From Phoronis ovalis (Eukaryota; Phoronida; Phoronidae), in contig JAOXYB010047602.1 in NCBI GenBank assembly GCA_028565635.1, positions 1-12,120 of the forward strand: DNA of 12,120 nucleotides, in the 5' to 3' direction. The notes under the pieces are model-generated. The model saw only the letters and a program-made list of their open reading frames with translations. It was not told the origin of the DNA and ran no database searches. Positions 1-11,224 of this stretch are shown here, piece by piece. Numbering within the stretch: the first letter of the stretch is position 1; each line of letters begins with the position of its first letter. The translations under genes were made by a program, and so were the position numbers.

Positions 1-82
1 CAAGTATCAATATATTAAATCCTTATATATAATTAGTCCTTCCAGGGGTCCTTCCTCAGCCTGTACACAGGCTAATAGACCT

Positions 83-187
83 ACATATAGACATACATAT
101 AGACATACATATAGACATATACATATCTATACACATATCTATACATATATATACACATGTACATACATACACACACATACATATATA
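83..187. repeat. TA-rich imperfect microsatellite
   Basis: The stretch opens with about three copies of the 12-base unit CATATAGACATA, then decays into CATATCTATACA and TACATACACACA variants. It is a compound simple repeat of alternating purine and pyrimidine. Positions 1-82 and 188-352 on either side show no coding signal or other recognisable feature. Confidence 0.85.
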
Positions 188-352
188 AGCTCATTGGTTT
201 AGATTTATGCAAGATTCGAGTCATTTAATTCCATAGTTTGTAGATAATCTTCAAATTATTTTTTCCAAATTGTTCTATCCATTAAAAATTGAACTTGACA
301 ATTAAAATAAGATCTAGAATATATTTTTTCAATGTTTCCACATTTGGGCCTG

Positions 353-360
353 CATCAGAT
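353..360. repeat. Left target-site duplication of element 1
   Basis: CATCAGAT directly abuts the left end of the element and is repeated exactly at 727-734. The two copies are separated only by the 366-bp element, so the insertion boundaries are precise. Confidence 0.8.
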
Positions 361-726
361 CCAGGGGGGGGGCAGTCAATATGAAAGTGGGTACGCATGT
401 TCCAACAAAATTTTGCGTGAAAAGGTATGTTTTTCGAACCGCCGGTGTGTAATGTGCATAATGCGCATTACGTGCTTAGGGTCTGTTTTTTTTGTGGCTA
501 AAATCACAAAAAGGGGTGTTTTTTTGGAGGTGTGACACTTCGTTAGGGGTGTTGCTTGGAAGTTTCACTTCGTTAGGATAATCATTAAAATTTCACTTTG
601 TTAGGCTGCAAATACAGTCACTTCCTTAGAGGTGTACTTTTTGCAGAATTTCACTTCGTTAGGGGCTTTTTTAAAAAGCCATGTTGGAACATGGGTACCC
701 ACTTTCATATTTACTACCCACCCGGG
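361..726. mobile_element. Short non-autonomous TIR element (MITE-like), element 1
   Basis: The outer ends are inverted: the left begins CCAGGGGGGG and the reverse complement of the right begins CCCGGGTGGG. Further in, 378-407 matches the reverse complement of 683-712 at 29 of 30 bases. The element is bounded by the exact 8-base direct repeat CATCAGAT at 353-360 and 727-734, a typical target-site duplication. No transposase is encoded; the open frame overlapping 332-535 is low-complexity chance. An 8-bp duplication is usual for hAT-type transposons and also occurs in P, Merlin and Zisupton, but the CC-GGG tip is not diagnostic, so the superfamily is left open. The interior holds five spaced copies of a 12-base motif, listed separately. 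It sits upstream of the first visible LONRF exon, probably in an intron of that gene. Confidence 0.85.
536..663. repeat. Array of five spaced CACTTCGTTAGG motifs inside element 1
   Basis: Copies start at 536, 566, 594, 619 and 652. The first, second and fifth are identical (CACTTCGTTAGG), the third has one change (CACTTTGTTAGG) and the fourth has two (CACTTCCTTAGA). Start-to-start spacing is 30, 28, 25 and 33, so the motif is conserved while the sequence between copies is not. The spacing keeps no reading frame, which argues against a peptide repeat. A weaker relative (ACGTGCTTAGGG) lies near 470-481. Confidence 0.85.
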
Positions 727-734
727 CATCAGAT
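727..734. repeat. Right target-site duplication of element 1
   Basis: This is an exact copy of CATCAGAT (353-360), directly after the right terminal CCCGGG. Confidence 0.8.
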
Positions 735-1084
735 ATGGTGTTAAACCAAAGCACATGATGAAACCGAAATGAAAAATATGTCTTAATCCAATATTAAGTG
801 ATTTCCATTGCTTTTGATTTTATAGTAGCACTAGGTTAATCATTTATTAAAAAAAGAATAGAAAAAGAAAATAAAGTGGCAAATGAAAAGAGGACATAGA
901 CTCTTAAGTCCTGAAGGCTAATCTTTGTTAATTTTGTATAACCTTACATTAAAAAAACAAGATTTAAAATTTTAAAAGCAACTTAGCTGAAATGTTCCTA
1001 GATATGAACCTGGACTAGTCAACATATGGTAACTTAACTGAAGTGAGCATCTTATTCTATTCTATGGTCATGTTGTTTTTTCAG
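735..1084 (+). other. Intron sequence upstream of the first visible LONRF exon
   Basis: This AT-rich stretch has no credible coding frame. It ends in a pyrimidine tract and cag acceptor (1082-1084) directly before the TPR exon. It is read as the 3' part of a LONRF intron; its 5' end is not in the window. Confidence 0.6.
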
Positions 1085-5069
<3,985 letters not shown>

Positions 5070-5568
5070 TTGTGTAAACAAGGCAGTTATGAAATTGTTT
5101 ACCGTTTTCAATTCTGTGATAATTTTACAAACAAATTTAAGGAAAAAACCTTTAGCCATTTTAGTAAAGCAAAAGACAGTTGTTGCTGAAAATGATGATG
5201 CTAAAAGGAAAGAAAAATGTTGATAAACTTACAAAGTCAATTAGACATTGGCTGGATGTGTGCGTTGCTCAATCAATTTGATCCAGGCTTTTTTTAGTAT
5301 ATGTAAGTAGAGTCAAATTAAGGCTGCGTTAAAGTAGCAAAGTCTGTTGTTGTTTCAGTGTTTGTAAAGTTATACATTTGATATATTTTATCAAAGTCTC
5401 ATTTTGCTTTCTGGCAGAGTTGTAACCTACATGTACTTTGGAAACTAGATTTCCATATTTTATTGCAATATATATATTTATAACTTGAAAGTGATGATGA
5501 GTAATTAAAAAGACTGTGATCAAGTATGTTACTTGAATTTATTTATTCTAGAGTGTTCGTTGACATTA

Positions 5569-5574
5569 AATAAA
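5569..5574 (+). terminator. Candidate poly(A) signal AATAAA for LONRF
   Basis: This is the first canonical AATAAA after the stop codon, about 500 nt downstream. Later copies exist at 6246 and 6317, so alternative 3' ends are possible. Confidence 0.4.
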
Positions 5575-6245
5575 TGAATGAATTAACTAAATATAATTAA
5601 AATAATCAAGTGAATACATGCTCCAAGTTGAAAAAAGCATTTAATTATGTGATATATAGCAATTTTTAATCTCTTACTTATAAAATGTCAATGAATGTAG
5701 TCCCTTTTATTAATTGACATAGATGACATTTAAGTTGTTAGTAACACCTTGGGATTTCTAGCACAATGACAGTGACTTGACAATTATTCACTTTGTAAAG
5801 CCTACAAAATGTTGTCACTGCTGCAATATTTAAATATTGATTTAATTTGTGAAGTTACATAGACCACGTTTAGTTGTTCTTCCTTCGGTGATTTTTTCTT
5901 CATTTGCGAATTACTATTGCTAAAACATTTCCTGTACATATTCCCGTATACACATTTCGAAATTGTGTCCCTTATAGCAATTGTAAACTTGTATTTCTTT
6001 CCGCAAAAGAATGATAATCCCGGAATAGCTCTTCACAACTCAATGATGTTTCATGTGATTAGCAGGTACTTTTCATTTGATTGTATTGAATTTACTGATG
6101 TATGTGGAGTTTGTACAATGCTAAAGTTATGTAATATTGAGTGAATACAGTTTGTTTCATGTTTCCACTCTGTGTAATCCTTTTTATGGCCTTGATTTCA
6201 CATTATGATCATGTATAGTTGTTAATGGTTAATTTGTTTAAATGT

Positions 6246-6251
6246 AATAAA
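6246..6251 (+). terminator. Second candidate poly(A) signal
   Basis: AATAAA, followed within about 40 nt by a T-rich stretch (ttattttttgtaaac). It is a plausible distal cleavage signal for the LONRF transcript, but the AT-rich background makes chance matches common. Confidence 0.3.
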
Positions 6252-6322
6252 TTATTATTTTTAAATTAGTAATTCTTGTTATTTTTTGTAAACATGTCTT
6301 CATTGGCATGCAACACAATAAA

Positions 6323-7738
6323 AATATGGACTTTCGTTATAATGAAAATTTGTAACTAAGTTCATGCTTAAAGATTTGATATTATCAGTTTCAATCTTTG
6401 AGCTGGAAACTGCTTCAAATCCAAGTCATCTTTGCAACAACTGAATCAGCTTTGATTGCAAGACTATCATTGTTCTACGTACAAACAACCATTTATAATA
6501 TGTGAAAAAATCGACATGGATGCGGAAGTACTCTCATTAAATAACTACAATTTGATGTCATAATGAATATGTCCGTACAAGTTACAACTAAAAGATTGCT
6601 GTCATTAATTGTGTGTGTTTGCATAAACAGCAAAAATTTGATTACTGTCTGTGTAAGTGACAAACATGTTTTCAAGGTTGGAGGATGTTATAATACTATT
6701 TATGTTATAACACTATTTAAAGTCTCACTGAAAGCACAGTATTGACCCAGCAATATACTGGTAGTTATTCTAGTGATTAATTGGCCTATAACTACAGAGA
6801 AGGAATTGAGCAATTTGGAGGTAGAATGGACAGTAAACATACAACCATTTAAAATATCACATCAAAATGTGATAAATAGCATTTTTTTTGCAATAATTAT
6901 TATCATAATAGATGATAATAATAAATTTTCATTGGGCGATTTATTTCAAGGACAAAGAAAGGTCAACAGTGATTGTCTTAATCCTTGTTTATATAACCTA
7001 GGATACATAAAACTCTTACGAGTTATAACACAAGCCACCAAAACTTCTTTGTATTTATTTTTATATACAGTACGTATAATATGTACATATTTATTTAATT
7101 CCTTTTACATAATTATATATTCTGTAAATATTTACATACTTTAAATTAGTTTTTGCCATTTATTTGCTTTAAAATAAACACAAAATTATGTCATGGATTT
7201 TGCCTAACAAAAACAAATGACATTATCGTACACAATAAACAAACAAGGTTTTAAAAAAACTTGTTATACAATCGGAAATAAATGGGCCAAGTCTAAAAAT
7301 AATCGCTAAAACGTTCAGGGATATAGTAATGCGTATTGCTATCGGTATGTAAAAATAGGATAATATTCTTTTATTATTCTGTAATACTAATTATAGTGGT
7401 CCTTATGTATATGGCACAATGTAGTTTACATTTACGTTTTAGGTATACATTGGTTGGATCTATAACTTTGTAATAAAATTACTAAGTATTATATAAAATA
7501 CATAACTAAGGCAAACATTAAGAAGATTTAAGATGATATCAAAGGTATTTTAAAGATATACCATGATAAGGAGTTGGATAATTACATAAATTCTTATTTC
7601 ATTACCTATAATAATTAACCTACAAACACACTGAAAAATGTTGGAACCTAGTATGCTTCATATTAACACATATTTCCAACTAATTTGCACTGAATTTATA
7701 CTTCCCATTAGTTGATTAACCTGCAATTCACACTGTTG
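6323..7738. other. Intergenic AT-rich DNA without a recognisable gene
   Basis: Open frames on both strands here are short, AT-driven and lack motifs. Small structures seen are a 17-bp tandem duplication (6687-6703 and 6704-6720, 15 of 17 identical), a perfect 8-bp stem with a 4-base loop (6855-6874) and a stretch of imperfect ATT/AAT repeats near 6890-6925. Confidence 0.55.
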
Positions 7739-7779
7739 CATAAAAGGTCATTTCGAACTCTTTTGTAAGAAACATCAAA

Positions 7780-7979
7780 ATGGCTGCTATATATAGGTCA
7801 GTGAAATGCTTATGTTTGCTTGCAACTGTATCATCTAAAAGAAATAAAATAATTAACGTAAACAAATTGAATCTTATTTACAGTGAAGTACGGAAGATCT
7901 GAATGGTATCTCACCAGTTTTCTCAATTACACCAGAAAAGTTTCACAGATTAATAAAAGACGAAGAGAATGTTAATTAA
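7780..7979 (+). CDS. Speculative two-exon microgene, 35 codons
   Basis: An ATG in a good context (caaaATGG) opens a 17-nt exon (7780-7796) ending ATAG before a gtcagt donor. Using the acceptor ending at 7888, exon two (7889-7979) continues in frame for 29 more codons (TEDLNGISPV, later PEKFHRLIKDEENVN) to TAA. A TATA-like CATAAAAG lies about 40 nt upstream, and AATAAA sites follow at 8031 and 8137. The other acceptor, cag at 7883, would give a stop after a few residues. I recognise no family, and it may equally be chance. Confidence 0.15.
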
Positions 7980-8390
7980 TTGCTGTGTTTGTTCTTTGTT
8001 AAAAGTAGATGCATTGAAAAGCCAATTGCAAATAAATTGTTGTTAAATCAGACATTGCTTGTTACTTAGCATTTATGTAACAACATTTGTAATGTAACTG
8101 CTAAATAACAACTTGAATGTTTTATAATTAAACTTCAATAAATGAACCTGCAAATAATATATATTACTGTTAATTAGCAGAAAACAAAATACTGTAATAC
8201 TGTAACATATGATGCATGAAACATGTTTCATAACATTTTGTTTTCATAGTGATTATATTCTATCAAAAATACAGAAGGTAATTTTATGCAACTGCGCTTA
8301 AGGTACACAATTTACACAATGTCATTTAAAGCATTACTGTCTGGCATCCAGTGTCCTAGGAGGAGTCAAATGTGAAATTTATGTAACATG

Positions 8391-8677
8391 CCTGGGGGGG
8401 GGGGATTCTTGTATGTTACCACATAAACAGTTTTAATTTCATCTTTCCCAGTATAAATGTGGGTAAAATTATAGCTACCATAGCTTTTTCATGCTTGGGT
8501 ATAAATTTGGGTTGATACACATGAAATCTATCTACTCTAGGTATAAATGTGGGTCTGTCTTGTGGTTTTGGTGTAAATATGGGTCAGTTTTTAGTGATAA
8601 CAAGAAATAAAAATGGTCAGAATTTTTTGGGATCCTGTGAAAGGTCCCCACCAAAATCATAACCAAGTACCCCCAGG
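8391..8677. mobile_element. Short non-autonomous TIR element (MITE-like), element 2
   Basis: The left end is CCT followed by eleven G; the reverse complement of the right end is CCTGGGGGTACTTGG. The flanks are GTAACATG (8383-8390) and GTAACATA (8678-8685), an 8-bp direct repeat with one mismatch, read as a target duplication. The right inverted end resembles that of element 1 (both run CC-GGG, GGTA, then about 20 bases in a GTGGG-like block). No protein is encoded; the minus-strand open frame over it merely translates the internal repeats. The interior holds four spaced 14-base motifs, listed separately. Confidence 0.7.
8451..8584. repeat. Array of four spaced GTATAAATGTGGGT motifs inside element 2
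   Basis: Copies are at 8451-8464, 8499-8512, 8541-8554 and 8571-8584. The first and third are identical, the second is GTATAAATTTGGGT and the fourth GTGTAAATATGGGT. Spacing is 48, 42 and 30, so the motif is kept while the sequence between is not. Confidence 0.85.
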
Positions 8678-8685
8678 GTAACATA

Positions 8686-9405
8686 TGTACATGTAAACAT
8701 TTGTTTTCCAATGTCATAACAAGCATCATATGTTATTGTGCTTTCTAAAAATACATTACTAGATAATTTTTATTGTATTATTTTGTATTGTTTTGACTGG
8801 ATAGCTGCAGTTGCAGAACTGGTGGTTATACATACACAAGGTCTTCCTAAAAAACCTTTTCACAATGTATGAATGATCAATCCAACCTCTGTGAACTTCG
8901 GCTCTGAAAGTGATCACTGTTGGGGTACTTGTCATCCCCAATGGTTTGTTTGCATCCTAATTGAGGAGATGGGATCGACACACCAATTTTACGAGGGTTA
9001 CATATTTTAATTTTCTGGAGGAGAGCATACTAACTAGGTTAATGCATGAGTGCTCCAGCTGCTGTAAAGGTATAGTTTTGCCCATGCTTAGTCCAGGAGT
9101 TACAACACAGGGTGTTTGTGCATACTTTTCTAGCATATCATTTATGCAAGGTTAATGCTTTTGTTTTTTTTTGCTAGTCTGCTAACCAATTTAATCCTGC
9201 AATTTGTGATTTTGATTAGCAGGTTAACAGAGTAGGTCTGAAAAGGGGTAAGCTGAGCTCAGTATGATTTATTGGAACTGCAGCCTCCCTGGTGTCCAAA
9301 CTACCAACATAAACAAACATAATTATTGAATAAGAATTATATAGGCTGGAAAAAAATCAAAAAGAAAAATACCACAGATGTATCTTTCCAACTAATGGTG
9401 ACTTT
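8686..9405. other. Intergenic DNA and probable GATB 3' UTR
   Basis: No credible gene is seen. The part nearest GATB (about 9268-9405) is probably its 3' UTR. Hairpin-forming pairs include TTGGGG/CCCCAA (8920-8925, 8936-8941) and TCTGCTAACC against GGTTAACAGA (9178-9187, 9222-9231, one mismatch). The segment 8790-9120 is more GC-balanced and has short open frames on both strands, which may be decayed repeat sequence, but I cannot name it. Confidence 0.45.
9268..9273 (-). terminator. GATB: Candidate poly(A) signal for GATB
   Basis: On the minus strand this reads AATAAA, about 130 nt downstream of the GATB stop codon. The position suits a short 3' UTR. Confidence 0.5.
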
Positions 9406-9531
9406 TCAATTCAACATTTGTTTTACAACATCCCGAACAAGTTTGTCATCTGCTCTTCTATCAGTCGCGTTATGAATACCGCCGATGAAGAAGTCAAGTA
9501 TTCTTTTTTTTCCTTTTCTGTACTTGGTCAC
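9406..9531 (-). CDS. GATB: GATB terminal exon
   Basis: 41 codons and TGA, phase 0, after a ctttaacag acceptor. It holds the last helices of the YqeY-like tail. The family's usual GRA(N/D)P turn appears as RRADD, keeping the RA(D/N) core followed by a LV...L helix. Confidence 0.88.
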   Translation of the reverse strand: MTKYRKGKKRILDFFIGGIHNATDRRADDKLVRDVVKQMLN

Positions 9532-10021
9532 CTGTTAAAGAAACAAAATATACCAATTTAAGTTTAAAATAATTTTGGAAATATCACACCTACTTATAAT
9601 GGATAGAGCCGTAAAATAGTTGCCATAAACATGTGTACAACACATTTTTATCATGCTGGTATTACAAGTCTGATTTTAGACCATTTCGGTTCTGTCATGT
9701 GTAAGATTCAATATGAAACAGCTCCTTAGATTTACAATTAAAAGTATATCATGGCTGAGAAAAGATTTTAAAGAAAAGCAAATGATTCAGTTGTTTTGTA
9801 AACTTACTGCTTCAGGATTTTCATCCATTAACTTCCTGCATTTTGCCTCTAAGATGACATGGTTAGTAATTTTCTCCCAGTTGTTCTTTTCCACAATTTT
9901 TGACGGAGGATCAAGGTCTCCCCTATATGCCATATTTAATAATCTTTCCTTTATAGACTCTGACACCCGTTCATGTTGTACTAATAAAGACAAATCAGCA
10001 ACTATGCTCGGTGACACAGGA
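9406..10021 (-). CDS. GATB: Glutamyl-tRNA(Gln) amidotransferase subunit B, mitochondrial, C-terminal two exons
   Basis: Minus-strand exons 10021-9808 and 9531-9406 join in phase 0 and encode 112 complete residues before a TGA at 9408-9406; the first base completes a codon from an upstream exon. The reading starts PVSPSIVADLSLLVQ, continues with PPSKIVEKNNWEKI and ends near KYRKGKKRILDFFIGGIH and RRADDKLVRDVVKQML. The order (P.....L..L......S, P..IVE, NP.AV..Y..GK......G, RAD..LV...L) is that of the GatB YqeY-like helical tail. GatB with GatA and GatC converts Glu-tRNA(Gln) to Gln-tRNA(Gln) in mitochondria; this tail contacts the tRNA. The kinase-like cradle domain is not in the window. Bacterial contamination is excluded by the intron. 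It is convergent with LONRF. Confidence 0.88.
9532..9807 (-). other. GATB: Last intron of GATB
   Basis: 276 bp with gtaagt donor and ttaacag acceptor on the minus strand. It carries no other feature. Confidence 0.85.
9808..10021 (-). CDS. GATB: GATB penultimate exon
   Basis: 214 nt on the minus strand between ...ttacttgtag and gtaagt. It enters in phase 1 (one base completes a split codon), so an upstream exon is required. It encodes 71 residues of the helical tail, ending KLMDENPEA. The GTG at 10017 that an ORF caller may take as a start is internal. Confidence 0.88.
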
Positions 10022-10196
10022 CTACAAGTAAAAGGGTAAATAATAAAATCATAAATTAATCTGCATAATACAGGTTGCAGGCAAAAGATATTCAGTTACT
10101 TTATAACTGTTAAAGTGTATTTCACTATTTAATGTCATGGATGCTGTATCCCATATAACCAAGAAAATTAATATCTACTTTATAATTTAAATGCTA

Positions 10197-10263
10197 AAAG
10201 TGAAAATGACAGACCAACCATTTTAAATTGTGGAAATTTGAATTTTCTAATGATAGGTTTTTT
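10197..10263. repeat. Left inverted arm of the 1-kb element
   Basis: It runs from AAAGTGAAAATGACA to TGATAGGTTTTTT and pairs with 11153-11224. Confidence 0.65.
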
Positions 10264-10346
10264 GTTGGAATTTTTTTTTAATACCCCATGTTGAACGTCC
10301 GCCCGAAATCAGGGTGACTGTGAGCCACCTGGTGCTCTATTTTTTG

Positions 10347-10381
10347 GACATAGATCAAGCAGAGTAACAGCCGTCTATGTC
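10347..10381. repeat. Hairpin in a GC-richer block of the 1-kb element
   Basis: GACATAGA (10347-10354) and TCTATGTC (10374-10381) form a perfect 8-bp stem with a 19-base loop. It lies in 10288-10390, which is clearly less AT-rich than its surroundings. No tRNA-like A or B box could be made convincing. Confidence 0.6.
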
Positions 10382-11152
10382 AAGGGTTCTTTCAAAACTT
10401 TTGTAATATGGTCACATAAGTGTACACATACACATATGTGGAAGCGCCTTGACGAGATTCATATATAAATGGAAGAATACTGTCGGATGTCATTTGTATT
10501 GGATGTGCATATGATTTTAAAACAAAACACATTTAAAATGATAACATTTTTGTGATTTATAAACAGTTAAGGATTCTTACGCTGGTAAAACAGTAAATAA
10601 ATATTAAAGGCACCTGTCCATCAATATATCCCAAATAATACTCATGTAGTAAGGACAATACTAAAATACCTTGTATTATTATTAATTTTCAAGCTATACA
10701 TTTCAAAAACACATGTTATTCGTAATTGATACCTGTCCTTGGCTCTGCCCAAGTTATTAATCGACCACACTATTTGTTCCTTTTTCTCTTCGCGTAAACA
10801 ATGATTATAAACGTTACAAATTCTTTGTGAATGCGGTCATTTTATGCCTCGTTAACTTTTCGTATTTTCGAAATCATCCCCTTTACTCATGGTAGGTGTC
10901 ACACCTCTTCCCGGCCTCTCTGCAGGTGAGCACATTAAAATATAGATGGCACAGTGCTTTGTTTTCAATGGGGCCAACAGACAGATTACTCAGGAGTATC
11001 AATAACTTAATTTAGTTACTTACTTATCCTATTCACATGCTTATTAAGCTATTGAGCAAAACAGCAGTCTAAATGAACTAAAAATAGGTGGTGCTTTGTC
11101 GCATTCAATGCGGCCAGAGTTTTGATACTTATTGAAAACACATTTATTTATG

Positions 11153-11224
11153 AAAAACCTATCATAAGAAAATTAAAAGTTTCTCAAATTTAGAACTGTT
11201 GAATTGCCATGTCATTTTCACTTT
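11153..11224. repeat. Right inverted arm of the 1-kb element
   Basis: It runs from AAAAACCTATCA to GTCATTTTCACTTT, the inverse of the left arm, and is about five bases longer through gaps in the middle. Confidence 0.65.

Larger units (their letters stand above)
5070..6322 (+). other. LONRF: Probable LONRF 3' UTR and following AT-rich DNA
   Basis: No coding frame of interest follows the stop. The stretch holds an ATTAAA at 5504-5509 and AATAAA at 5569-5574, 6246-6251 and 6317-6322. The transcript end could be at any of these, and I cannot choose. The open frame at 5917-6144 lacks family features and has the composition of AT-rich noise. Confidence 0.5.
10197..11224. mobile_element. Diverged inverted-repeat element of about 1 kb inside the GATB intron
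   Basis: The left arm 10197-10263 matches the reverse complement of 11153-11224. The outer 15 bases are identical (AAAGTGAAAATGACA), and an inner block around AATTTTCTNATGATAGGTTT matches at about 24 of 27 bases, with a diverged, gapped middle between. No transposase is visible between the arms, and no clear target duplication was found (TA abuts the left end; TA lies two bases beyond the right). It is probably an old non-autonomous DNA transposon, though an inversion-type duplication is possible. Confidence 0.6.

Noticed and set aside
332-535. 67-codon plus-strand open frame
   Set aside because: It straddles the boundary and poly-G end of element 1 and contains no protein motif; it is chance.
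536-663. CRISPR-like array
   Set aside because: The repeats are only 12 bases, diverged and irregularly spaced, inside a eukaryotic transposable element.
5917-6144. 75-codon plus-strand open frame downstream of LONRF
   Set aside because: It is AT-driven, rich in Phe, Ile and Leu, with no splice context or motif and no convincing start.
6773-7144. 123-codon plus-strand open frame, the longest in the window
   Set aside because: It is dominated by Ile, Asn, Tyr and Phe runs that arise from AT-rich DNA (a run of isoleucines over ATT repeats). No domain or coding bias is apparent.
8532-8729. 65-codon minus-strand open frame with repeated TDP-LH-type phrases
   Set aside because: The repetition is only the translation of the GTATAAATGTGGGT array of element 2.
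8759-9155. Two opposed open frames of about 60 codons
   Set aside because: Neither shows a motif or splice context. They might be decayed repeat sequence, but I could not identify one.
9713-10039. 108-codon plus-strand open frame
   Set aside because: It is antisense to the GATB penultimate exon; the minus strand has splice sites and family similarity, and this frame has neither.
10280-10400. Possible tRNA-derived SINE head
   Set aside because: GGGTTCTTTCAAA resembles a B box only loosely and no matching A box lies at the right distance.
10840-10891. Minus-strand ATG with a short frame (MSKGDDFENTK) as a GATB first exon
   Set aside because: It meets a stop almost at once unless a weak gttaac donor is used. 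It also lies only about 0.9 kb upstream of the C-terminal exons, with no room for the main GatB domains in between.
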